In this document: one piece after another, positions 11,849 through 25,439 of the stretch
How the letters are laid out: each line of letters starts with the position of its first letter
Numbering within the stretch: position 1 is the stretch's first letter
NCBI GenBank assembly: GCA_002633005.1
Contig: NMRA01000856.1
Span: 1-56,375, forward strand
Direction of reading: 5' to 3'
Source of the DNA: Phoronis australis
Lineage: Eukaryota > Phoronida > Phoronidae
DNA: 56,375 nucleotides
Made by a program: the position numbers and the translations under genes
The notes under the pieces: model-generated
What the model was told of the DNA's origin: nothing
The model's input: the letters and a program-made list of their open reading frames with translations, nothing else
Databases searched by the model: none

Positions 11849-11938
11849 GACATGTTATGTAATCATAAAGACATGTTATGTAATCATAAAGACATGTTAT
11901 GTAATCATAAAGACATGTTATGTAATCATAAAGACATG
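11849..11938. repeat. 21-bp tandem repeat, about 4.3 copies
   Basis: Four perfect copies of a 21-bp unit beginning GACATGTTATGTAATCATAA, plus a partial fifth. The identity between copies points to recent expansion. Confidence 0.95.
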
Positions 11939-12603
11939 GAGTTTTATGAATCATAAAGATGAGGAAAGACGAACAAAATAAAAATTGAAATGCTTCAAGA
12001 ACGACACAGTCTAATTATTTACAAGGTGGTATTTGTGTGAAATGTCGTATTCTGTCGGGTGTCATTTTAGTTCCAACGCACAAGTGAAAACCCTTCCACG
12101 ACATCAGTCAACCCTATGATTTCCCTGTCTGTTACATAAATTACATGGTAATTAGTAGGGAGCGATAACCACGTTTTCTTTATAATCTAATATGTTTCAA
12201 TAAATAACAACACGTGTGTGCAGAGAGTTCCGCTTGCCGTGAAGATTTAATTACAATTTGATTATTATCCAGCTTTATTCAACTGTGCTACATTTGTGAC
12301 AGGGGATAAAGCATTTGTTCGTTTAGTATAGCCTACAAATTAGAACTAGAAATCCCACGACTAAAGAACAGTTCACGCAGTTTATGATTTAACAGGGGCG
12401 TGGGTAATTCAAAAATCTAATAAACTTTTCCTAACAGACAAAATATGTACACACTCTATTGATTGAAGTGAATCTTGCTTAACACGTATAAACGCGTAAC
12501 TAAATATTAAATCTATTTATAATTTTTCCAAACGTACGGTACACAAATTTCACAAAGATACGACGGACAATCAACACGTCGTGATATACATGTAGTGTCA
12601 CTT

Positions 12604-12860
12604 ATGCATGCGCGCACCCAACCTAAAAATGGGGACCATCACATTTTTGAGAATATGAACCTTTTACTAAGATTCACAGGGTACGTTCAGAGCTATGAAG
12701 TGTGCAATCATCGAATTTTGGTAGTTCCTGCCTTTTTAGTGGACTTTTGTCCCTTTCTCTTTTTTTTGAGTTTTTGTTTCTATGAGGCGGGTGTTTTTTG
12801 CCCACTTCGTCAAATGGAGAGTTCGTTCGAGCTCCCCAAGCCCCCCCCCCCGTGCGCATA
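12604..12860 (+). repeat. Dispersed repeat family A, copy 1
   Basis: Starts at ATGCATGCGCGCACCCA and aligns in the same orientation with 52717-52975. Shared anchors in order are that start, TTTTTAGTGGACTTTTGTC, TTTTTGTTTCT.TGAGGCGG, TTTTTTGCCCACTTCG and CAAATGG, ending in a C-rich tract. No terminal inverted repeats or pol III boxes were recognised, so the class is unknown. The 148-codon frame over it (12595-13041) is not supported as a gene. Confidence 0.7.
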
Positions 12861-13080
12861 TGTTATGACCGCTTTGTCTGGACAAAATAAGAGTCTGCCT
12901 GTAAAGATTTCAGTTGTAATCTGCATCTTAACAGATTTTACTGACATAGGCGTAAATAAGCATTCAGGTGTAACGAATACGAACGTTCATACACTCACGC
13001 GTACACTCACGCACACGGTGTCTAGTGGTTACATGAAATGAAAAAAAAACTGTTCATTGGTTACACGCACACGCACACGC

Positions 13081-13130
13081 ACATGACGGATCTAGGGTGG
13101 GGCCCAAACACAATGAGCTCACGGAAAACG
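13081..13130. mobile_element. Possible solitary hAT-like terminus
   Basis: GACGGATCTAGGGTGGGGCC at 13086 resembles the CAGTGGCGGATCTAGG terminus of the MITEs at 9903 and 20056. No partner end was found. The adjacent CATA microsatellite may have replaced it. Confidence 0.3.
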
Positions 13131-13217
13131 ACCGCGTAGGCTGGTGACGGCGTTTTTTGGTCGTATCCGTACGATGGAGGCGGAGCCGAGCTCCCTGGGC
13201 TCCCCAAATAAACAATC

Positions 13218-13318
13218 TGTCATACATACATACATACATACATACATACATACATACATACATAAATGCATATATACATACATACATACATACATACATA
13301 CATACATACATACGTACA
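13218..13318. repeat. CATA tetranucleotide microsatellite
   Basis: About 100 bp of near-perfect CATA repeats with one short interruption (AATGCATATA) in the middle. Poly-IHTY and poly-VCMY open frames here are artefacts of the repeat. Confidence 0.97.
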
Positions 13319-14389
13319 CACATTCATACCTGCATGTGCACGTTCAATGACAAATGCTTACCTAATGTGGGCTTATATACATATATATATACATATACAC
13401 GCTCACACGCGCATACATAAACACACTTTCATAAATACATACTTCCGTACGTATACACCCATATATATGGGCATATCTGCACGTGGACATCAAAAATAAG
13501 AGGACAAACGGCGTCGCTTAATCGGATTACACACACTGCCTCCTGTTGTTTTTTTTTCGATATTTTTTGCATGACAAGAGTTTGTCACAATTTTGCTTTA
13601 CATAAAGAGTAAACTTATTAAGGAATACACGTGCAGAACTGTAAACGGGTGTTAAATATAATGACATCAATCAAACTGGTGCAAAATGTTCAGCTGTCCC
13701 GCATCAAATAAACAGCACTGGCCGCCGTGTGCCGCCACCTCGATGTGTGACGTTAACTAAACCTTTTAAATTGTACAAGGCACATTTAATGAATTTATTC
13801 AAAGGTTATTTTTAAAGAACTATACCATGAAATCTGACGAAACAATGGAACACAAGTTATGTATCGAATGACTGAAAACGGCTTGTCGGCTCTGTCAATA
13901 GAATTCATTTATATACTGTTTTTGAATAGTCATGGAACCTTAAAACACACCGAGCGGTGTTGCAGAGATAATGGCAAATAAGCGCACACAATGCAAAAAT
14001 ATACTCGGTTCTAAGGAAACGTCCTCGACGAAATTGAATTTGAACACAGGAAACAAAAATTAACGATTTCGCCACATTATTTTATATCATCGTTGTGATT
14101 GCAACGTTTTTGAAACAGAGATTCGATTTTTATTAAAACGATCTTCGTATAGCAAAAAATACTAGTAGCTCAGAGAACTACAGCTTAGACATTATAAGAA
14201 TACAGTTACAGCTTCGTCTCAATTAAAAACTTCACGAAAGGCACGTTACCGTAAACCAATCTAGTTCCGGTCTCTAATCTTTGTACTCGAAATGAGCTGG
14301 AAATTATTTTTGGCAATTTCTCTTCTCCTTTTGTGCGAACTCAAGACAAGTGTTATCAGATTATGCTAGAATAATTATAGTTTATGCAT

Positions 14390-14660
14390 GTGAGTTTCTA
14401 GTCCAAGTTTGCATTTAAAAACCCTTACATTCGAGCTACAAACTCTATTAAGAACTCGAAATTTTGAGTTCAAACTCGAACTTTTAGCTTTCATGTTGGA
14501 TTTGTCAACTGCAAATTAGGACTAAAAAATCATCTTCGTAAGTCATTATGTACTCGAACGTATAGAGTAATAGGCACTTATCTTGAGTTCTCACAAAAGA
14601 AGAGTAAAAATGCCAAACATAATTTCAAATTCCATTTCGAGTAAAAAGATTCAAGACTAG
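14390..14660 (+). repeat. Dispersed repeat family B, copy 1
   Basis: Aligns in the same orientation with 44312-44545, with gaps. Ordered anchors include a TTAYGTACTC box, TTATCTYGAGTTC, and a GTAAA..ATTTCAA.TTC.ATTTC.AGTAAA end. It is unusually rich in CTCGA/TCGAG motifs. The class is unknown and no coding potential was seen. Confidence 0.45.
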
Positions 14661-14898
14661 GCCCTAGTCTCACGAAACCGATACTCAAATGGCTGATGGT
14701 CTCGCAATCAAAGGTGTTAAACGATAGCTAGAACTATACACATTTCTGGTGTCACCACCAACAAAATGGTCTCCAAACTTTGACGGCACTATTATTCACT
14801 TTCTATGGAATACCAATAGTAGGCAATGGACCATAGCTCCAGTCTTTCCATTTGACCATGTCAGGGGGTAACTTCATTTTTCATGTGTGGTTGACACC

Positions 14899-14999
14899 AG
14901 AGAGGGAGGCAGAGAGGCAGAGAGGGAGGCAGAGAGGCAGAGAGGCANGAGAGGCAGAGAGGCAGAGAGGCAGAGAGGCAGAGAGGCAGAGAGGCAGAC
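14899..14999. repeat. GAGGCAGA octamer array with an N
   Basis: A tandem array of AGAGGCAG/AGAGGGAGGC units about 100 bp long, containing an unresolved base at 14948. This suggests a collapsed or ambiguous assembly. Confidence 0.95.
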
Positions 15000-17341
15000 C
15001 GGGTCTGTCCATAACAATCTGAGGCTTAATCAGAAAGGAGAATAAAACTTGAATCAAGACGAGATTAGAGACTGGTTGGAATCCAAGATTAGTGACTTGT
15101 TGGAAACAGTGGGTCACTGAACTATTCAAAGCTTGATGGTCCAAAATAAATACGAAAGCAAATGCGAATATTGTTTTGTATAGTTTATTACGTTTGAGGC
15201 CTTTTCATTCTAACGTAAGTCCGATCTGAGCGAAGCCTCGAAGTAGCCGTCACTGCGAAGTAACAAAACCGTTCATACTGGCTTAGGTAGCAGGTAAAAC
15301 TGTTGCAAGTGATTTAGTACGATTAATGCACACACAATTATCCATGACGCATTTAGATTGCCATACATTTTCCACAAGTTATGAAGCTTGTTTCATTTGA
15401 TTTAACCTGAAGAATTTTGGGGTTTTGATACAGTGATACGCCCATTCGATGTAGAAGTTGCCAAATTAGTGTTTACTTAGAGTTTGTTTTCAAAATTCAG
15501 TGCTTGTTAAATTTTATGGAATTCATGAACTAGTGTTAAAATTTAAAAAGATTTTTATGCCATACATTCTTTATACCTTGTTTTACATATTCTATGAAAA
15601 TTAGCCTTTATAGCAAGTCTTTGCCTTTAGCTAGATATGACTTCTAAAACAACTACTTGTATGCTCACTGCTTTCATTTTCATGTTACAATATGTTAAAA
15701 GTCATTATTTAACTTAGTTAAAGGTCTTATTGTTGCCTGCTCTGTTTTAGCCAGTCAAGGGCTTTGACTTTTGTAACAACTGGTGGTAGAAAAAAAAACG
15801 TTTTAAAATGATTGTCCAAATGAGTAATCTGTAGGTTATTAATCGGCACCATTTTAAGGGTGTTCCAATTTTTCAATAAGCTGTTTAAGTCTTGAATTGT
15901 GTAATTTGTTCTTTGCCAACGATAAATCTGCAAAAAAGTGGGAGTCACCTAAATAGTATTTCCATGGGTGTGTGAACAGAGGACAAAAATGCCAAACTAA
16001 CATAGATTACTGAAAAGCCATCTGTAATGAAACCAGTATCATTGTGTGATGTCAGTTTTATTTTTAACGACATTCCATTGGTAATTCCTGGTACATTTCA
16101 TGTAAGTCCCATGAACCAAGAGACAAGAAAATGGCTACAAATGTGTGCCGGACAAATTAGCCGGCATTGTCACCCATCGCATTGATTGATACGATGCATG
16201 GCTAAACTACTGAAATCATACCGGTGGTTAGGTTTTAAGCCATTTATGGCAGTTGTGATGGGTATCTGACCTTCTGATAATTGATTACTAAATTGTTGAA
16301 GTATTGGTGTTTATGTTAGCTAAATAATGCAATATGATGTTTGTTAAATGGTGACCCTTATTACTTTGTTTGGTGTGCTTGGTCAGTCTTCGAGTTTTGA
16401 ACAAGTTTTTGGTTGAAAACCGTTGTCATAGGTTACAAATTGGGCAATGGGGTTGTCATGAGATGCTCCTTGTTTGTTAATATACTGTAGGGGATCGTTT
16501 TTTATTTTTTATTTCCCTGTGATATTTAGTCTTTTAATTAACATTATTGCACTGGATGGTGTTAGATCGAGAATTATGGTAAAACTTGCAGCGATTGTCA
16601 TGCGATTGGTTTGTAAAACATACTTCGTTTTAAGAGGATGACTGATGAGCACAGGTTGCTGTTGATGAACAATAATTTGTAGATTACACTGTCCTTTGCT
16701 CATTTAGAGTTATCTGTGCACCTAGTGGATTTACGGCTCCGGTAAAAAGCGATTATTGGCTATGAATCAATGTGATTTTGCTGTTTGAAATCAAAGATCA
16801 TTAACTAATGTTTTTATTTGTGTCGGAGATGAACTGGTTGGTTTTTGACTACACTCACAGAAGTTTCCATGTTTCTCAAACTTTTCGCATGTACGAAAGA
16901 CCATATAAGACACAGGCTTGAACAACCCTGAAACTCAGCTCGTTGCTCATAAATACTGCCATGCTTATAATGGAAGCCAGGATTATAGTAGAAGCCAGCA
17001 GTAATTCATGTACCCTTAACTTAACAAACGATCTTTGTCTTTTAATTATGGTTGTACTCTATTGTTCGCGGTTTGTACATCTTGATATTCCTTTCCTATT
17101 TTATCCATGCTTGTTTCAATGTATATCTTTCATACTGCTACAGTATTGTTGCTAGATAGTAGATAGTAACTATTTAACATATTTTTGTAGTAAGTTATGG
17201 ACACAACCTTTTTTGAAATCTGGGGCAGACCCAAAGCATTGATTTTCTGATGTTGTATGTATTATCATTACTGGCTTAATACATAAGACGTTTGTTTGAA
17301 GTTGCAGGTATTTTATTTTTACTACAGATATTTGCGTGTTA
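15000..17341. other. No gene seen
   Basis: AT-rich, with many TTTAT/ATAAA words. Minus-strand open frames at 15727-15948 and 16509-16703 carry no recognisable domain. Nothing else is supported. Confidence 0.35.
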
Positions 17342-17410
17342 CATGGGCGGTGCACCACAGGGAGCTGGGGGCTATAGCTCCCCACTTTTTTCAATGCTGC
17401 GCAGCTAATG
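17342..17410 (+). repeat. Dispersed repeat family C, copy 1
   Basis: ATGGGCGGTGCACCACAGGG, then GCTGGGGGCTATAG, CCCACTT and TTTCA, aligns with the reverse complement of 53420-53488 along its full 70 bp. It looks like the GC-rich end of a mobile element whose remaining part is not recognisable. Confidence 0.6.
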
Positions 17411-20050
17411 TGTTGACTACAATAATCATGACACAGTAGTAGCGATATATCAACGTGTGGTTGGAATGCGTAGTTGTAGTATAGTGACGGATCATGTTGA
17501 AAATTTTGACGTTTTAGTCATAAAACAGTGTAATAGCCAGAAAGTCTCTTATTTGCGGTATTCGAAAAACGACACGATTAACACAGGAACAGTTCCTGCA
17601 CAGAAAACCGGCAATTCTATCCATAACACCGTACTTCATTCTCTGTCCCTTCCTCGTTCCCAAGTTGAAAGTCAAAGTTCCCTATCGAACCGCCGTGCTT
17701 CCCCTTTCTGGCCCCTAGCGCCCACTTTCAGTTAGGAAGTCTATTTCTGCATGATCAAGATTCCGGGAAGTGCTCTAGTTATGAATGAAACCAAAGATTG
17801 TTTTAACTTAGAAGTTTCTGAAAGAAGCCAGGAAGAGACTTCCAGATTAAGGTTGTCATGGAAGCTTTAAAGACAGACATGACTGCTCTCCAACTTGAAG
17901 GTAGAAAAAATAATTTGGAAATGTAGTGATGTTCTTGCTTTGCACAAGACAAAAGCCTTCATTTCCGCGTGGTTTGTTTGGCCTAGAGATATAGAACAGT
18001 TTAAGAATCTTAAAAAATATTGCAGAAGTTTTCTACACGCTACTGTCGGACTATAAAAACAGTTTTGCCTAACTCAGGGGCGTGGTATTTTTTTGGCCAA
18101 AAATCACTTTCACAGGAAGATGAAGGATTTGTCGTTTTGTACAAAATCAAGTTGGTCACATTTGCCACTTCTTTACTTTCGAAAGACGCACTCTTGCTGA
18201 AATCATCAAAATTTTACGACGTGAGTTCGGCCTACAACTCGGGCTAGCAGCCGAATATAATTTTCTTAGTTGTTTCTTGTTCAAAAAAGTTGAGTCAGCC
18301 GGAAATGGTGTGTTATACAGTGCAGTTGAAAATCACCGTAACACATTATTGACCACTTTACATACCGCTTGGAGGCAGACGCATTGGATTCGAGTAGTTG
18401 TAGTCGAGGCCGTAAGATGCGCAGGCGCGTGCACAAATCTTAATCATCCATAGTTGTTGTTTGAGAGCAGAACCGTAATACGTAACTTTAGTTAGCACCT
18501 ATGGTTCCATTAATAATAAAAAACCCCGATTACTTGCAGTTTGTTCAGTAAAATTGGACAGCATTCTTCTCTTCAAATCGCCAAAAGGGGGCAATTTATA
18601 CACAAATTAACTTCAACAACATTTCTAACAAAGTTATAATTTCCTAAAGAACGAAGTTAAACTTTTCATCAGCAGAGAGATTTCTTACCAACTCTACCTG
18701 TGGTTTGAAAAACGGAAATCTTGCTGAGGAGATGATAAAGCAGAGCCAGCTAATTTGAGTCAAAGCATTCAGTATTCATTTTGAAAAGCGAATGTGTTCG
18801 TAGCTTTGAGTTCTGCGCGGCGTCTGTAGATAAGTGTAGTTAGTAATAGTTGTATATACAGTAATAGTAGTTAGTAAGTGATAGTGGAATATAAGAGTAA
18901 GTGTTTAGAGTCACATTTTAGAATGCTCAATTAACAATCTGTTGAGCTGTGTTACTTTATAGGGTAACAGCAAATAACATCGTGTTACTTTCCACGATGT
19001 TTACTTTTGTTTTCACCAGAAGTGAGTGAATCTCATGTACCAAAAGACGAAACTAACGCTAATATGCCAACATTTTAGAAATTGCAACTGTCTATGTATT
19101 TCTGTTCTATTATCAATTTTATCAATTCATAAGAAATGAAAATCAAGTCATACAGTTATGCCCCATTTCGCCAGAATAACTTTAAAAATCCAAAGTCTTC
19201 TCTGTTCATTGTGAAAAAAAAAATATTACGCCATGCATCAATTAGGAATATTTATACAAAACCAGTTCGTATCACTTTTTTTAACTCCGTTCATTCGAAG
19301 AAACAAAATTTTGATTTAGCCCACTTCTCGCTTTAAAATTCATTTCAACTTGTTCCGCGCCGATCTCAGACTACTGAGTAGTGATTTAGAGCTGTCTGTT
19401 CATAAACCTTTGAGACCACGCTCGGCGAATAAAACAACACGCCGTGACTTCAGTCACCTTGTAGAGCCTTGTGTCGAAGCGATAACGAAATCTCATACTT
19501 ATTTTGGCTAAAAAACGATTTGAGATCAACTTCATGACGGTCTAAATCATTTTTTTTTGTTTTTGTAGCAAAGGCAGAGTTTCAATAATTGTTCTTCTTT
19601 AGAATAATGAAGTAGCGCTGAGGAGGACTAGATAAGCTGTAATATAACACGTGGAAATAGTTCCGTAGGAAATAATATTCAGATAACTCCAATGGGCTGA
19701 TTTTTAAATGTCTATTATTTCGTGAGAAGTTGTTATTTTTGAATCCCAGGTTTTCCAATATTCACGCCGAGCGCGGATTACAAATCCATGTAATCACATC
19801 GTGTGCTTCCGACACATGGCCATAAAACCTACAAATTAAACAAAATACAAAGTAACTAACCGCAATCATTCATATTTTATGGCAATTCTAACAGGTATTC
19901 TGCAGACATTCTGTCAATGCCACTGACCGAAATGTGATAAACCTAGCCAAAACTACAGTGTAGGTTCGGAAGGGGTTGAAAAAAGAATTTTCGTTATTCT
20001 TAAGTATTTTATTTGGTATTTCATGCAAACATCTCACTCAGAACTCATGA
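17411..20050. other. No gene seen
   Basis: Non-coding by inspection. Low-complexity TAGTAG/GTTAGTAA runs occur near 18830-18900. The open frame at 17457-17735 shows no domain. Confidence 0.35.
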
Positions 20051-20055
20051 AAGCC

Positions 20056-20215
20056 CAGTGGCGGATTTAGAGGGGGGCCAAGGGGGCCATGGCCCCCCCT
20101 AAAATTCCCCCAGATTCCATTTGGCAGTTCGGAGGTGTGAATGTCCGACAGCCAAAATCCTGGCTAATACTCTCTCCTGCCCCCCCCCCAACTCAAAATC
20201 CTGGATCCGTCCCTG
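20056..20215. mobile_element. 160-bp hAT-like MITE with 5-bp target duplication
   Basis: The left end CAGTGGCGGATTTAGAGG and the reverse-complemented right end CAGGGACGGATCCAGG are imperfect terminal inverted repeats that run into G/C tracts. A perfect AAGCC duplication flanks it (20051-20055 and 20216-20220). It belongs to the same terminus family as the 725-bp MITE at 9903. It is too short to encode anything. Confidence 0.8.
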
Positions 20216-20220
20216 AAGCC

Positions 20221-23200
20221 GTTTTATAAATGATTAAATAAAGCAAACAAAACCAGCACCCTAAGTCGTTAAATTCATAGCACGCCTTTTTATGCAAAAC
20301 AAAATTAAACAGTGATGACATGTAAAACATACTTCAAGAGCATGTTATCATCTTGTCGCGACGGAAAGTAAAGTCGTTCGACAACTATAAACAAACACTA
20401 CCCAGGAGTCACGCGCGCGCTCACCGGGGGCGCTCGAATGCACATTTTTGATACGACGTATAAATAACAACGATATCGTGATACGTAACATGGCCGCACA
20501 TTAGCGGACGGTTGGCATACCTAAAACAGCTTGCTTGAAAAATCGTATTCTAAAAACAAAAGCCTAGCTCCCAACTGTCACAATACCATGTCTGATGCTG
20601 TTTGAAAAGAAAAAGATGTACTTTAATTCTGAAACTCCTCCACTACCACATCAAAGAAAATATTCCCTTTACGATCGTATTTGTTACATTGCCTTCATAA
20701 AATTTTGTCCCTTTCGTTGAAACAATAGTTTAACATATTCGGGTATTCTAAATGCTAAAATAACAGTTTAAGTCTGAATTCAACATAGCCTTGAAAATTA
20801 ATTGGGCGGCGAAACAATGCATCGCCAGTGAAAGGTTTCACGTGACCTCATCTGCTGTGTACATGCGAATTTTCTTTGTCCATAAATTTCTTAAGTACAC
20901 TTCTTAATTGTATGCAATTAAACGCATTACAAAAAAACAAAACAAATAATACTGAAACAGTTGCAAAGTCTATCAAATTTAACACTAGAGAACCTAAGCG
21001 AAATGCTTGGGTAGACGCGAACTTTTTTTAGAAATACGTATTCATGAAGTTCAACGATCACTGTAAGCGCGTTGAATAGGTGTTCACTATTGTCAGAGCT
21101 GGCAAGTTCAACGTGTTACAAACTAGAGAATGGTCACATTATTCAAGTACAATCATGTCGTCATTTTGTCATTACGTTACCACACCCTCTGGCGTTCATA
21201 TAATTAGCCATTGCACTAAATAACATGTCTGATGGTGAACTACTAGTTTGCTGGCAAACCCATAATGATGCCCGAATCCTTTGAGCATAGGTCTCAACCT
21301 TAGCTCCAAGTAAAAGTGCAAGATTTACAGCAGACGAACAGAACAGAACTCGGACCACTAAATAACATTTGAATGACTGCCGTTTGCTAGTTACACTGTG
21401 TGCTTATTTACTGTTCCCGTTTATAGTAGCAGTTTCAACGAGCAGTCAATGATTTGTCTTATGCACGCATGATTAATAAGTTCTGCGTGGAATCTGCAAC
21501 CGCGCGTTATTTCCAATGCAGCTCATTGGTTATTTTTGCGGAACGAAACGGAAGTCAGTCTACAGCCAGGTAAAAAACGAGCACAATTGGTTCTGCCGTA
21601 TGCTTTTAATTGATGCGGTGATACGGTATTTTGATTTGTCCATATTCTCAAAAAATCACCTGATGCCAGCAGAAATTCGGGTCTTTGTCCTTCTGATTTT
21701 ACTCAACGCTACCTAGTGTCAGATTTGAGGCAAGGGTTTCAAATGAGTCGGGGGCAAATTTTCTCTAGAACAATATTTTGCTGATGTGATGGTTCGAGCT
21801 AAGTTCGGTAAGTTAGAAAAACAGAATTTTTACAAAGCAACGCGTCTGAGTGCTCGTAGACTGAGACACAGGAAATTTAAAACGTCTTTGGGGGTCTTTA
21901 GACTATTTCAGTTGCAGCATATCGTCAATGCAGTGATCGAACTGTTAAAAGTATGAACCAGAGATTAAGTTTTAGCAAATCAATAACCGCTGTTAATGTC
22001 AGTTCTGCTTCTCAGAACTAGGTATTGTAATTTTGGAATCATGCATTGAGATGAACGGGTGGACGGACGGATGGATGGATGGGTGCGAAAAATGTATAAC
22101 TGTAAAAAAGAAGCAAGTCAAATAAATATTTTATAAAAAATACTTTAATTACAAGTATAGCAACTTTTAGGCGATCACGTTTTTAAGCAAACTTTCTCAT
22201 GTAAGTTTGTTCTTCAAATTTCAAAAGCGAAAACTTCTTTTCCGATACCCTTAGTTAAATTCTATGGTCCTCTCTTGGACGTAACACGTCAGAAACGTGT
22301 AGTACTTGCTTTTCAGCATTTTTGGTTTAATGCCTCCATATTTTGTACAAAGAATGTGAAATTGCTGCTATGTATAGAAAGAGGTCACCGTGACAAACGT
22401 GGCAATGGTGATGATTCCACCGAAATGTGCCACACTGATAGGTATCCCAGTGAGAAATGGGAAAACACGTTTTCAATACAAATATTTCGCATATTTCATC
22501 GAACAACGAGTACTTTCAAGCTCAGAACAAGAAACATACTATTCGTCTGACTTCAGTCAATGTCATATCGGGACAACTGCAATAATTCGTATGGCTGAAT
22601 GTTTTGAAAACATTGAATACAAACGATTGAAGGTCTGAACCCAAATAACTCATAATATTTTGGTAGTTCCTATTCTTAATACGCTCATTTACTCGCCGTG
22701 TTGAATTTCAATAACGCTTTCCGAGATCAAACAGACTCCCGTTGCTGTCGTGTGCAGAATCAACCCGCCACTGTAGATTCTAATCCGCTTACCTCAACCT
22801 TGCGAAAATATTTACATATTTACGATATTTCCGCCAAGAACAAAGTTCGTAAACAGAGGCGCCGCGTTTCATGAGCACCAACTGACGGACAAAGGAAAAC
22901 TACGAAAAATAACAAATCGTGATTAGCAATAATAATATAATTGCTTTAATCGATGTTTACTCGGACTTAAAAAAAGTGTTGTGCTTTTCCAGTTGTGAAT
23001 CACTCCACACCGGCGAGTCAGACATACAGGCGGGAATCGGGTTCTCGAGTTGTTATTTTTACAAATCAAGAATTCCTACTGTGAGTTCAAAGCGAGATTT
23101 CGGACAATAGTGAATTTGTCAATTAATTAACTATTATCGTGATTGTTTTACAAATTAACGACCTTGATTCAACTTCAAATCGGGTCGGAATCTCATAGTT

Positions 23201-24480
23201 TGCAACGCTCTAAGCACGCTTGCTCATACAATAAACAATAAATATTTTCGTCATCCTGATTTAACAATGGTATCGCACCACGGTTCGTGGGCTCATTTCC
23301 AGCGTCTGGAGATTGTAACAAGATTTGTTAATGGTCGAATTAGCCCCGAGACATTGATGCTTTGACAAGGTTATTTTCCGTTTTGGTTAACAAGGTCTAA
23401 CAAATGAGTTGTAAGTTTATTCTTTTGGCTATTACGGCCCGCGTGTTCGATGGGTGGTATGTCTGGGTTTACATACAACGATGAAGGGTTATGTTTATAT
23501 ACACAAAGGAGGCTGGTTTAAGATAATTGTTTAAAAACAAGCGTACACACAGCGCTGACAGAAGCCAGCTGTAAATCTATCAGCACTACTTAAGAATTAG
23601 ATAGCCATGTTAAAACATTGGTTTTGCATGTCTACTGGTAGAATAATATTTATTTTAAAATATATTAGCAGGCTAAAAATAATTAGGCTCATGACCCTGT
23701 CCAAATTCTGAAGTTAATCCACGAAGTGAATTCTTACAAGGCCATGCGACAAATGGTCCTTTTTACTTTCTTGGATTTATGATAAGAATGCAAATTTTGA
23801 GAGAACCAGTAGCAAAATAAATAGTTCTTGTTAGGTTTGTTCTTTGGAGTCAGACACTGTGACTCTTGAAACTGGTTATTAACTGACCAGATACAAAGTG
23901 GGAGTTTAGTAGACTATAATGCCAAGAAATGAATCAAAGCATATGAAATTACTCGTAGACTGCAAAATCTGCTAGAAATACACAATACAAAACTACAGAC
24001 TAGAACAAAATTCTAAAATAAATTCGATGAGCTATTATTTGAAATAACGGACTAATGATTTGAAAAAATATTCAAATTGCTTTAAGAACAAAATTTTATT
24101 GTTCAGAGTGCCCCAAAAGTAATGAGTATTTGATTAAAAGGCTCGGACATCGAAATGGGGGACACAGATTGGCAATAACTGAATGTTATCTATAAGTATC
24201 TATAAGTATTCCTCATGTATTCAAATTCTTCAAAACAAAAATATCTAAAAAGATGTCATTCGAATTTGCGGGATGTGAAAGGTTCACACGTCAACATCAG
24301 ATTTGCCCACTTGGCTCACTTGTGCGATCCGAATTACTACTGCAAGAATGGTTATACTAGTAATTGGGGAAACCTTCATTCAGAACAAGCGAACAAACGT
24401 TGGTTTATCATGAAATTGTGTAAATGTGACCTTTACAATTTAATTGTGTAATTATGACCTTTACAATTTAAGGTTATATA
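20221..24480. other. Large gene-free stretch
   Basis: No gene is supported on either strand. A minus-strand frame at 21161-21358 and + frames at 21516-21716 and 22275-22638 lack domains and splice context. A GGAC/GGAT microsatellite stub lies near 22057-22083. A 28-bp near-duplicate (GACCTTTACAATTTAA twice) lies at about 24418-24472. Confidence 0.35.
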
Positions 24481-24509
24481 GGACTCTCGAAAAATAGCCA
24501 CATTTGGAA

Positions 24510-24960
24510 ATTTTATCTCAGAAATGGCCGATAGGATTCGCATGAAACATTCAGATAGCATGCCTTATGCACTGTTCCCCAGAACGCTGTTGGACATTGA
24601 TTCAGAATTTCCCCACTGCATGAGGGGTTATAAAAACAGGACTTTTATGATTTTTATGAAAAAATGTTCAACAGTTGCATAAAACGAAACGATTATTTAG
24701 AAAACTTTAACAGCGTTTTTGAAATTTCACCTTGAACATTTATATCGAACGAAATTTAGTCATGTTATTGATACCGTTTTGCTATGAATGTACCTTTCTT
24801 TATTGATAGTTTTACTACAAACACATGGTCACGTGATCCAATCAATAGGAGATTGTTATAAAGTGAAAAGCCATACAAATTTTGCAGCTTTCCATTTCAG
24901 AAAATATATACCTTTACTGAGTATAAATGTGTAATGTATTTGGCTAAATACATGGACAAG
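24510..24960 (+). promoter_or_regulatory. Upstream block shared by both Fox genes, copy near the divergent paralogue
   Basis: It aligns collinearly with 34120-34520. Anchors in order are ATCTCAGAAATG then TAGGATTCG (24523-24540), GTTATTGATAC.G then ATGAATGTAC (24764-24792), and a block from ACAAATTTTGCAG through AAATATATACCTTT to CTGAGTA (24875-24922). It lies 2.8-3.2 kb upstream of the paralogue's ATG. It also contains GGTCACGTGATC (24827-24838), an E-box word repeated exactly at 27601-27612 just upstream of that gene's TATA box. I infer a paralogous regulatory block. Two copies of an unknown repeat remain possible. Confidence 0.4.
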
Positions 24961-25439
24961 TCGATAAGACCCTACATAACCTCAAATGAGATAAAACAGC
25001 TGGATGGCATATCCTCCAGGGTAAAGCTAGAAGTCACAAGATAGTCAACATGGTTGTGGAGCAATTTTCGAGGAAACAACAAATGTTCTTTGTTCATTAA
25101 TGCAAACTCAGCACCAGATCACATGTAAAAACCTTCCAAGCTTTAAGGCTAGCATGCATTCGAGTAAGAAGCAGTACTAATTATAACCATTTTTATACCT
25201 CGTTAGGACACATTCACAGATAAGTCAATGTTGAAAGAAGAACACAACATGGTAGGTACGTGATGATTGAAACGCGATCCCGAGAGATGGAGTGCGTGAC
25301 TGCTAAGGGTGGACATTTCAAGTGAAATCAGATTTTTCGCAAAATGTTTATCTGGCAGAAAAGCGAAAATGGAAATAGGACTTTTACTATCATAAACTCT
25401 ATCTCATAGCATTCCTTATCGTGATAGTATTCAATTTTC

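Noticed and set aside
11849-11938. CRISPR-like array
   Set aside because: It is a head-to-tail 21-bp tandem repeat without spacers in animal DNA.
12595-13041. 148-codon + open frame
   Set aside because: It overlaps dispersed repeat family A. The second copy (52834-53115) does not keep the same protein.
13054-13499. Several YIHT/VCMY-repeat open frames
   Set aside because: Artefacts of the CATA microsatellite in different frames.
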